Positions 8,498 to 15,797 of a stretch of DNA of 64,000 bases are shown one piece after another. Each line of letters begins with the position of its first letter. The first letter of the stretch is position 1. This stretch comes from Streptomyces lunaelactis (GTDB taxonomy: Bacteria; Actinomycetota; Actinomycetes; Streptomycetales; Streptomycetaceae). The notes beneath the pieces were generated by a model. That model saw nothing but the letters and a program-made list of their open reading frames with translations, searched no databases and was not told where the DNA came from. The position numbers and the translations under genes are program-made. The stretch is from NCBI RefSeq assembly GCF_003054555.1, contig NZ_CP026304.1, forward strand, positions 6,262,001-6,326,000, read 5' to 3'.

Positions 8498-8528
8498 GGG
8501 GTGGGCACGCGCGAGGGGTGCCCACCCC
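8498..8528. terminator. Hairpin terminator after the WXG100 pair
   Basis: A perfect 11-bp stem is formed by 8498-8508 (GGGGTGGGCAC) and 8518-8528 (GTGCCCACCCC) with a 9-base loop. It lies 26 bases after the stop. There is only a short TTG after it, as is usual in Streptomyces. Confidence 0.75.
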
Positions 8529-8841
8529 TTGTCGTGCCCGGGCACACGTCGTCCTGGCCTCAACGGGATTTGTCCCGCGGCCTATCGGCGTCAACTGCCA
8601 CCCCGCCACGGTGCAGCGTCGGCTCAGGTCGAAAGTAGTGTGGTGGCAGGCGCGGGACGTGCCCACTCTCCTGCCTGTGCTGCCATGCCATGGATCTTCC
8701 AGACCGTTCCTTTCCTTCGGTTGCTCGTACTGCCGAGTGCGTTGTCAGCGAGCCGTGCGGTCACCGCCACCTCCCTCGATCTCTGAATTGGCGCTTGAGT
8801 AGACCCGTCCCGCTTCATCACACACTCGAGGGAATTTGCGC
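8529..8841. other. Gene-free stretch between WXG100 pair and kinase cluster
   Basis: I see no convincing reading frame here: candidate frames lack ribosome sites and family-like sequence. The stretch presumably holds the promoter of the kinase cluster; GAGGGA at 8829-8834 is the ribosome site of the next gene. Nothing else is recognised. Confidence 0.5.
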
Positions 8842-9741
8842 ATGGAACGCCTACGTCAGGACGACCCACCGCAGATCGGGCCGTACATCACCCTGGCCCG
8901 GCTCGATGCGGAGAGCGCTGAACGGACCGTCCCCGACCGTCGCTTCATCGCGCGGAGCACCGACGGCGACAGCACGGTCATTGTCTGCGTCCCCCGCATC
9001 GGCGCCGACCCGAGCCGCTGGGCAATCGAGGCGGAGGGCGCCCGCCGCCTATCGATACCCGGGCTGCTCCCGGTCACCGAGGTCGGCGGCACGTCGGGCT
9101 TCCCCTGGCGTACATCGGCATTCGTGCCCGCCCTTCCGCTCCCCGCCGCACTGGCGGCGCACGGTGGTCCGCTGCCCGAGCCGGTCGTACGTTCCCTGGG
9201 TGCCGCCCTCGCTCAAACGCTGGCCACCGCCCACGCCCAGGGCGTAGCACACGCGGGCCTGTCCCCCGCCGCCGTAATGCTCACGGCCGAGGGCCCTCGT
9301 CTGGCCTGTTTCGGAGCGGTGCGTTCCGCGGGGCCCGACGGGGAACAACGCTCCGGACACCCAGGGCTGGACTCCGGCAGCCTCGCCCCGGAGCAGGCTC
9401 AGGGCGGCCGCCCGCGGCCGCTCGGCGACGTATACGGCCTGGGGGCAGTGCTCTCGTACGCGAGCACCGGTCACACCGTTCCGGAGCGTGACGAACTCCC
9501 GCTGTCCCTGCGCAGATTGATCACGGCGTGCCTCGCCCGCGATCCGGCGGAGCGCCCGCAGGCGCACCAGATTCTTGCCGAACTGGTGCCGCCGGCGCTC
9601 ACCGCGGCCCCGCAGGCCACTGTCCTGGACGCCGCAGCCCCGGCCCTTCTGCCGGCTCTCGTGGTTGCGGCACTGGTCCGCCAGTCGGCGGAGATCCTCG
9701 CCGCGGCACTTCCCACCCCTACTGCCCTGAACCTGGACTGA
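8842..9741 (+). CDS. Serine/threonine pseudokinase
   Basis: This 299-aa protein has the outline of a bacterial Ser/Thr kinase domain but key catalytic residues are gone. The glycine-rich loop is not recognisable, and the VAIK lysine position reads VIVCVP. The HRD-K-N loop reads AHAGLSPAAVML (about 135-147; no Asp, no Lys, no Asn), and DFG is replaced by ACFGA (about 154). The APEQ element, the GDVYGLG helix and the final RDPAERP motif are kept, which shows common descent with the next two kinases. A hydrophobic tail (LLPALVVAALVRQSAEIL) may touch the membrane. ATG 8842 has GAGGGA 8 bases upstream. The active-looking kinase gene starts 6 bases after its stop, suggesting translation coupling and perhaps regulation of that kinase. 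Confidence 0.82.
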   Translation: MERLRQDDPPQIGPYITLARLDAESAERTVPDRRFIARSTDGDSTVIVCVPRIGADPSRWAIEAEGARRLSIPGLLPVTEVGGTSGFPWRTSAFVPALPLPAALAAHGGPLPEPVVRSLGAALAQTLATAHAQGVAHAGLSPAAVMLTAEGPRLACFGAVRSAGPDGEQRSGHPGLDSGSLAPEQAQGGRPRPLGDVYGLGAVLSYASTGHTVPERDELPLSLRRLITACLARDPAERPQAHQILAELVPPALTAAPQATVLDAAAPALLPALVVAALVRQSAEILAAALPTPTALNLD

Positions 9742-9747
9742 CGCCTG

Positions 9748-11943
9748 ATGTTCTCCCCGCTCACCCACGACGACCCGCATGAGCTCGGGGCGTACCGGGT
9801 CATGGCCCGCCTGGGCAGCGGCGGCATGGGTACCGTCTACCTCGCCCGCGCGGCCTCCGGCCGTACCGTCGCGCTCAAGACCATGCACGCCCGGATCGCC
9901 GCCGACTCCGCCTTCCGTACCCGCTTCCGGCTCGAGGTGGATGCAGCCCGCGTCATCGGTCCCATCCACGGCGCCCGGGTCTTCGACGCCGACCCGCTCG
10001 CCGAGACACCCTGGATGGCGACGGAGTATGTCCTGGGACCACCCCTTGACGACGCGATCGCCCTCTCCGGCCCACTCCCGGAGCCAGCGGTACGCGTCCT
10101 GGGCGTCCTGCTGTGCGCAGCTCTGGCCCAGCTACACGACTCGGACGTCGTCCACCGTGACCTCAAGCCGTCCAACATCATGCTCACCGTGGACGGCCCC
10201 AAGGTCATCGACTTCGGCATCGCGAGAGCGATGGGCGACGACCGTCTCACGCGTACAGGCGCCGCGGCCGGCACCCCAGCCTTCATGTCCCCGGAGCAGG
10301 CGACTGGCCAGGATCACACTTCCGCCGGCGATGTCTTCGCCCTGGCCGGGGTCCTCACGTATGCCGCCACGGGCCACGGCCCGTTCGGCACCGGCCAGCC
10401 CGCCGACCTCCTCTACCGCGTCCGCTACGCCGACCCCGACCTCACCGGCGTCCCGGAATCCCTGGCCGCGGTGCTGGCCCACTGTCTGCACAAGGACCCG
10501 GCGGATCGTCCTACGACAGCGGAACTCGCGGCCCAACTGTCCACGGACACAACCACCTTCGCGCGCCATCTACCCGAATCCCTGCTCACCGAGACAGGCC
10601 GGCGAGCGGCGAGCGTCTGGCGCGCCCAGCCACATCGCCTCCTGCCTCCGGTGGACACGTCACCACAAGCCCCGACCACCCCCATGTCACCCGCGTTGTC
10701 CCGCCGCAAGCTGTTGACGGTGGGCGGAGGATCAGTGCTCGGAGTCGCTGCCGCCGGGACGGGGGCGTGGGCGTGGCTGGGACCACAGAACGGACGTGAC
10801 AACGGCAAGGGCGCGGGGGGCAGCAAGCCGAAGCCCGCGACATCGAGGACGACAGCGAATCCGGACATGGATTGGCAAGTCCCTATCAGCACCTCGAAAG
10901 CCACGATCGTGCCGCCTGCTCCTCTGGACATCGGTGGAATCGCCATAGCGGATGACAAGGGTGTGCGTGTCCTCGATCCCGCGGACGGTGGGATCAGGAT
11001 CGCTGCCCTCAGCAAGGCCCCGGCGCACCAGTGCGTCACCGACGGATACCACCTGCACACCTGCGAACCGCCTTCGGCCAGTGCGGGGCCTCTCAGCATC
11101 AGGTCGGTCGACATCTCCAGGGGAAAGCTGGACCCTGCTGCTGTCGAGTACCAGGACTTCAATGGAGAGCTCCAGGGAACACAGCTCCTGTGCGCTTCGG
11201 AAGACGCCCTCTATCTCGCTGCCGGACAGGGCAAGCAGTCGGGAGAAGGGATCGGCTTCAGCGGCGACCAGTCCTGGTTCCTCCTCGCGATCAACACCAA
11301 AACGAACAAGATAATCTGGCGTCAGCCACTACCGCGCCGGCCCGAATCTTCGCGACGGCTGCACTTCCTTGCTGCCCATGCCACCGACCGGTATCTCGTG
11401 CTCCAGCGGGAGACCTCGGGCGGCAAGGTAAAACTCTCGGTGCGCGACTCCCGAACGGGAAACCTCCGCTGGGAGCAACCGATGGCCGTATCCGAACCGG
11501 ATGACGTCCGGGGCGTGCTCGCCGTGGCATACGACACGGTGTATCCGGCAGCGGGAGCACTGCGTGCCTTGAACCTGAGCGACGGCAAGGAGGCGTGGAA
11601 CTTCGGGCGCTCCCGTCGGACCGGGCCGCCGGCGGTCAACGACTTCGTGTTCGCCGTTGAGGAAGGGCTCGGCCTTGTGGCTCTCGATCCCCTCTCCGGA
11701 GAACTGAAGTGGGAGGAGAAAGGTGGCCATGGGGCTGATGCCGACCTCATCACCCCACCTATCGCTTTCTATCGCTTTGTCTACAGCAACAGCCCCGGAC
11801 AGCTCCGCATCATCAACGCCGAGACGGGCGAGTTCCGCAAGGCGTACAAGGCCACAGGCGACCGCTTCTTCGCGTACATGGGCATCCCCGAGAAGGTGGT
11901 CGCCGTGGGCGCGGACTTCATGGCGGCCTACCCCGTCCAGTGA
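9748..11943 (+). CDS. Ser/Thr protein kinase with membrane anchor and beta-propeller sensor
   Basis: This 731-aa protein has an N-terminal kinase domain (about 15-270) with all main motifs: GSGGMGTVYLA, the ATP lysine K44 (VALK), the catalytic loop HRDLKPSN (D138), the metal-binding DFG (D155) and SPEQ. After a linker, SRRKLLTVGG leads into a hydrophobic segment (about 318-346). The remaining 380 residues are outside the membrane by inference and contain PQQ-type propeller repeats such as GLVALDPLSGELKWEEKG. The sensor is thus a propeller, not PASTA repeats. The upstream pseudokinase is 6 bases away and a similar kinase follows after 40 bases. Targets are unknown; the ESX proteins next door are candidates. 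Confidence 0.88.
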   Translation: MFSPLTHDDPHELGAYRVMARLGSGGMGTVYLARAASGRTVALKTMHARIAADSAFRTRFRLEVDAARVIGPIHGARVFDADPLAETPWMATEYVLGPPLDDAIALSGPLPEPAVRVLGVLLCAALAQLHDSDVVHRDLKPSNIMLTVDGPKVIDFGIARAMGDDRLTRTGAAAGTPAFMSPEQATGQDHTSAGDVFALAGVLTYAATGHGPFGTGQPADLLYRVRYADPDLTGVPESLAAVLAHCLHKDPADRPTTAELAAQLSTDTTTFARHLPESLLTETGRRAASVWRAQPHRLLPPVDTSPQAPTTPMSPALSRRKLLTVGGGSVLGVAAAGTGAWAWLGPQNGRDNGKGAGGSKPKPATSRTTANPDMDWQVPISTSKATIVPPAPLDIGGIAIADDKGVRVLDPADGGIRIAALSKAPAHQCVTDGYHLHTCEPPSASAGPLSIRSVDISRGKLDPAAVEYQDFNGELQGTQLLCASEDALYLAAGQGKQSGEGIGFSGDQSWFLLAINTKTNKIIWRQPLPRRPESSRRLHFLAAHATDRYLVLQRETSGGKVKLSVRDSRTGNLRWEQPMAVSEPDDVRGVLAVAYDTVYPAAGALRALNLSDGKEAWNFGRSRRTGPPAVNDFVFAVEEGLGLVALDPLSGELKWEEKGGHGADADLITPPIAFYRFVYSNSPGQLRIINAETGEFRKAYKATGDRFFAYMGIPEKVVAVGADFMAAYPVQ

Positions 11944-11983
11944 ACTCACAGATCAAGCGCACTTCAGAGAAAGCAGCCTCCCG

Positions 11984-14071
11984 ATGATGCCCCTCGGCAC
12001 TGGTGACCCGCTCCGGCTCGGCCCGTACCGCCTTCTCGGCGTGCTGGGCGAAGGCGGCATGGGAAAGGTGTACATCGGACAGGACAACACCGGACACACG
12101 GCCGCGGTGAAGGTTCTCAGGCCGGAACTTGCCCACGACCAGAACCTCGCCCAACGCTTCGTCCGCGAGGCTCAGATGGCACAGGCCGTCACGAGCACGG
12201 GCGTGGCACGCGTCCTCGGTGCCCACACCGAAGGCGGGCGGCCCTGGATCGCCACCGAGTTCCTGACGGGGCCGACCCTCGACCAGGCGGTGGGCGTCCA
12301 CGGGCCGTTCGACGACTCGGCCGTACGAGCCCTGGCCGCCGCAATCGCCCGCACGCTGAGGGACATCCACACCGCGGGCCTGGTCCACCGCGACCTCAAG
12401 CCCTCCAACATCGTTCTGACGTCCTCCGGCCCCCGCGTCATCGATTTCGGCATCGCACGCCCCGAACACGGGCTCACCCTCACCACCACCGGCGAAGTCC
12501 CGATCACCCCTGGCTACGGCGCCCCGGAGCAGGTGCTGGGCCAGCGCGTCGGTGCCCCCGCCGATGTGTTCTCGCTGGGCGCGGTGCTGGTGTACGCGGC
12601 GAGTGGGGCCCGGGCATTCGACGGCGGCCATGTCGCAGCGGTGCAGTACGAAGTCGTCCATGGCGAACCCCAACTGGGCCACCTACCGGAACAACTGCGG
12701 CCGCTCATTGCCCCGTGTCTGTCCAAGGACCCCGCTTTCAGGCCCACTCCCGGCCAGATCACCGGAGCTTTCGCACCGCCGCGGGGAGCGGACCGGGTGT
12801 GGCGTCACGGCCCTCTGGCGAGCGACATCAAGCAACGTGAACGTACCCTTCACGAACTGACCACGGTCGTGTCGGGGAGTGGCGCTTCCCAGCGCATCTC
12901 GCGGCGCCGCCTGATCACGACGCTGGCTGTCGGCGGCACCGTACTCGCGGCCGGCGGCGGCTCGGCGGCCTGGTGGATACGAGGGCGTGAGGAGCCCGAC
13001 CCCTTCGCCCTTCCGCCCGCCGCCAAGACACCTGAGGCGCGCACGCTGTCCGCAACCACGGTCTCCGGCCGGAAGCCCACTCCTCTGTGGGGGCCGTTGC
13101 CGGTCATCACCAAGGATTCGCCCGGCCCTCTGCCAGTCCGTGATGTCATCGTCGTCGGCGCCAAGAACGGTGGAATCGCGGCTCACAGTGTCATCGACGG
13201 AAAGCGTCGCTGGACGGCACCCGAGGTCGACGTGGCAGGCGGATACAGCTCACTGTCGGACGTTCTGATCGCGGCCGTCGACACAAAGGGAATGTTGGTC
13301 ACTTTCGTCGCCTCCACCGGCGAGCCGCGGTGGAGGGTCGCGGCGGAAGCCAAGAACATCGTCGCAACCGACGACACCGCGGTGTACGTGGCCACCAAGA
13401 ACGGCAAACTGCGCAGCATCAGCCGCTCCAACGGCGAGATCCTCTGGACAGTCCGGGTGTCGGTGGATCTCAAGACAAAGAGGCCGGTGGGCGCTGCGGC
13501 ACAAGGCCATCTAGTCGTTGCCTCAGAGTCAGAGACCGGCGATGTCGTCGCCGTCGATGCGGGCGACGGTCACGAGCTGTGGAAGGCCGGAAACCTGGCC
13601 TCTGTTGACGGGGTACCTCCCAGTCCGGTCATCTCTGGGGAGACTGTGTACCTCAACGGCGCCTCCATGACTGTGCGTAGCCTCGCCGACGGCAACGAGC
13701 GGTGGGCGACGAGCAAGATCGCCGATGGCAAGATCTACCCCTCCGGCCCACCGCTCATCCGTGGGAAGACTGTCTATGTCACGGAAGGGCCCTTCATCAG
13801 GGCTTACAACTCCGCTGACGGGAGCGAGGAGTGGGAGTCGGTCAAGTCCTACTTCATGTACAGCCCGGTAGCCGTTCAGGGCAACGGCGTGTACGCCATC
13901 AGGTCTACCGTGTCCGATGTCGATGTGTGGGCCATCGACCAAGACAGCCGCAAGAAGGCATGGACATACCCTCTGAACAAGGACGCCGGCCACTACTGGA
14001 TCGTGGGAGACGGCAACCGCATTTTTGTCAGGAACGGCGATTCGCTGCTTGCGCTGCCGGTGTTCGCTTAG
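11984..14071 (+). CDS. Second Ser/Thr protein kinase with propeller ectodomain
   Basis: This 695-aa protein has the same architecture as the preceding kinase. The kinase domain carries GEGGMGKVYIG, K43 (AAVKVL), HRDLKPSN (D137), DFG (D154) and APEQ. A twin-arginine-like SRRRLITTLAVGG precedes a hydrophobic stretch (about 305-330). A PQQ-type propeller follows, with repeats such as GDVVAVDAGDGHELWKAG and RSISRSNGEILWTVRV. I chose ATG 11984 because the kinase N-terminus begins right there; the frame is open upstream but overlaps the previous gene. Clear divergence in the ectodomain from its neighbour suggests different signals. The gene is followed by the truncated substrate-gene copy. Confidence 0.88.
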   Translation: MMPLGTGDPLRLGPYRLLGVLGEGGMGKVYIGQDNTGHTAAVKVLRPELAHDQNLAQRFVREAQMAQAVTSTGVARVLGAHTEGGRPWIATEFLTGPTLDQAVGVHGPFDDSAVRALAAAIARTLRDIHTAGLVHRDLKPSNIVLTSSGPRVIDFGIARPEHGLTLTTTGEVPITPGYGAPEQVLGQRVGAPADVFSLGAVLVYAASGARAFDGGHVAAVQYEVVHGEPQLGHLPEQLRPLIAPCLSKDPAFRPTPGQITGAFAPPRGADRVWRHGPLASDIKQRERTLHELTTVVSGSGASQRISRRRLITTLAVGGTVLAAGGGSAAWWIRGREEPDPFALPPAAKTPEARTLSATTVSGRKPTPLWGPLPVITKDSPGPLPVRDVIVVGAKNGGIAAHSVIDGKRRWTAPEVDVAGGYSSLSDVLIAAVDTKGMLVTFVASTGEPRWRVAAEAKNIVATDDTAVYVATKNGKLRSISRSNGEILWTVRVSVDLKTKRPVGAAAQGHLVVASESETGDVVAVDAGDGHELWKAGNLASVDGVPPSPVISGETVYLNGASMTVRSLADGNERWATSKIADGKIYPSGPPLIRGKTVYVTEGPFIRAYNSADGSEEWESVKSYFMYSPVAVQGNGVYAIRSTVSDVDVWAIDQDSRKKAWTYPLNKDAGHYWIVGDGNRIFVRNGDSLLALPVFA

Positions 14072-14160
14072 AACGGCTGACACAGGCGACGTGCGCTCAA
14101 CCACCCACCGGTGGGCGGGTGCTGCGGCGGGCGATCGCGGGAACGATGCCGCGAGCCACG

Positions 14161-14470
14161 ACGGGCTCCGCCGGATCTCGCATCCCACGGGGAACGGTCA
14201 TCGGCGGTGAGGGAGCGGCACCGGGGCGTGCCGCTGCGAGGCCCAGCCAGTCCGGAGTCGTCGGGGCAAACCCTGCGAACAGCGCGCCCCGATCCACTGG
14301 GCGAGGTACCCCAAGCTCGAACGGAGTCGTTGGCACACCGCGGAACGGCGCTCCCGGCTCAGGGCCGGGCGCTGGAGGCTTTACTGCAGGCGGTGCTGGC
14401 TTTGTCGGCGGCCGCCCAGAACAACGGCAGTCCGGTGATGAGGAGCAGGAACGGACCGGATCAGCACGTC
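14161..14470 (+). pseudogene. Truncated copy of the 3' part of the large WXG substrate gene
   Basis: Positions 14161-14470 align without gaps to 5970-6279 of the large substrate gene; I count 21 mismatches in 310 bases (about 93% identity). The frame is still open and encodes the Gly/Pro-rich segment with the GTVIGGE, GVVGTP and GFVGGRP motifs, but there is no start, no N-terminal helical domain and no YLTED export tail. Identity stops at GATCAGCACGTC and continues straight into transposase-coding sequence. A CCCACCGGTGGG palindrome lies upstream at 14104-14115. This is most likely a relic of recombination or of IS-linked deletion, not a gene. Confidence 0.88.
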
Positions 14471-15085
14471 GAACGGTTCCTGGACGCTGGACACCGTGTC
14501 TGCTGGGTGACCGGCGACGAGGTCTATGGCGGTAACCCGAAACTGCGGTCCGCTCTGGAGGAACGCGGGATGGGCTACGTGCTCGCAGTGGCCTGCTCGG
14601 CCGAAGTGGCCACCGGGGCAGGAAGGTTCCGTGCGGATGCCCTGGCCGCCAAACTGCCCCGGCGGGCCTGGCAGAAGCTGTCCGCCGGACAGGGAGCGAA
14701 GGGACAGCGTTGCTACGACTGGGCTGTGATCGATCTCGCCGCCATGGGATCAGGAGGCCGCCAGCAGCTGGTCCGCCGTAGCCGAACCACCGGTGAACTG
14801 GCCTACTTCCGCTGCCATTCCGCCCAGCCGGTGCCGCTGAACACCCTGGTAAAGATCGCCGGTTCCAGGTGGCGAGTGGAGGAACCGACGGTCTGATCCC
14901 GCTGACCTGTAATGAGATCCAGCGACTGTTCATCACCGTTGCCGTCCGGCTTCTTCACGATCCGGCCCACCGGCTCGACTGGTCCGAGTGGCGACGCCGC
15001 CACCAGGCAAGGTCACGGACCAGCCATTACCTACGACAGGCCGTATCCCAGACATGAAGATCACGATCTACAGCTGGAGCCTATG
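14471..15085 (+). mobile_element. Remnant of an IS701-type insertion sequence (broken transposase)
   Basis: From 14471 the frame encodes the middle of a DDE transposase of IS701 type, including VTGDEVYGGNPKLRSALEER (about 14505-14565) and later GSRWRVEE (to 14884). The next recognisable part, DGLIPLTCNEIQRLF through RRRHQARSRTSHY, lies in another frame (14886-15057). The segment that normally links the two is missing, so an internal deletion shifted the frame. The N-terminal part of the transposase is absent. CTACAGCTGGAG after the stop (near 15070-15081) resembles an element end. No complete inverted repeat pair or target duplication is visible. The element cannot move by itself. Confidence 0.82.
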
Positions 15086-15148
15086 GGGTGGCCGACCGGT
15101 AACTCGCAGGTTGGACTCGGCACTGGCCAGAAGATCCCAAACACACCT

Positions 15149-15724
15149 TTAGGGTGCGCCGTCATCGTGAGGGCACTCATCGGATTGCTCGACCGCTTTG
15201 GTGTAAGCGGGGATCAGACGTTTCATCGCGGCTTCGTCATCCCGGCCGGATGCAAATACCTGGATGACGGTGAACAAATCCTGCTTGGGGTGGGTTGAGT
15301 CGGCGCACCCCTCTGTTTTGCCGACGGATCCGGTACCTGAATAAAGGTACTTCTCGTCATCCGATACCTGTCCGGGGGCCACCTTTGCGTGTACGGCGGC
15401 TACATCGATGACCCCGTCACCTGCCCCCTTCCCCCACCATATCCGGCTCGCGATGACAGCAACTTTTCCATCCACGAGGATGTTGCATCGAGTAGTTCCG
15501 CCGGAGGGTGACTCTTTTTGCGTGGAGATTTTCTCGCCGGGTGGCAAGAACGGTGACAGTAGGTCGGATTTTACGCTTACGCCGCACAGCGAGTCCGGGA
15601 CAGCGTACTTCCGCTCTTCGCTCTTTGAGTTTGAGCATGCTGACAGCGCCGCTCCGAGGGCGATGGCTGTCGCCAGGAACGCAACCTTCCTAGGTGTCAG
15701 TGAGAGTCTGACACGGGAGTACAT
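15149..15724 (-). CDS. Small secreted lipoprotein
   Basis: This 191-aa protein has an N-terminal lipoprotein signal: basic start (RVRLSLTPRK), hydrophobic stretch and lipobox ALSAC with Cys30 as the lipidation site. The mature part carries further cysteines (CGV, RCNI, GCADS, DEC), suggesting disulfides, and resembles the small DUF3558-like lipoproteins common in Streptomyces; that assignment is tentative. ATG 15724 is preferred to the TTG just upstream. It is the last gene of the minus-strand block and lies 73 bases after the 754-aa gene. Its 3' end faces the IS remnant. It may act outside the cell with the ESX substrates, but nothing in the sequence shows this directly. Confidence 0.78.
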   Translation of the reverse strand: MYSRVRLSLTPRKVAFLATAIALGAALSACSNSKSEERKYAVPDSLCGVSVKSDLLSPFLPPGEKISTQKESPSGGTTRCNILVDGKVAVIASRIWWGKGAGDGVIDVAAVHAKVAPGQVSDDEKYLYSGTGSVGKTEGCADSTHPKQDLFTVIQVFASGRDDEAAMKRLIPAYTKAVEQSDECPHDDGAP

Positions 15725-15797
15725 CAAGACTGAAGGCCTCTCTGAACGGGGTGACAGCTACTCAAGGCGCGAGATCGATTGCCGAAGGTGTGTGGCA

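Noticed and set aside
9748..14071. Two kinase genes as one recent duplication
   Set aside because: Kinase domains share motifs, but the ectodomains and linkers differ widely, so this is old divergence and not a recent copy.
14072..14535. Complete second copy of the large substrate gene
   Set aside because: Only 310 bases match; there is no start codon, ribosome site, helical head or export tail.
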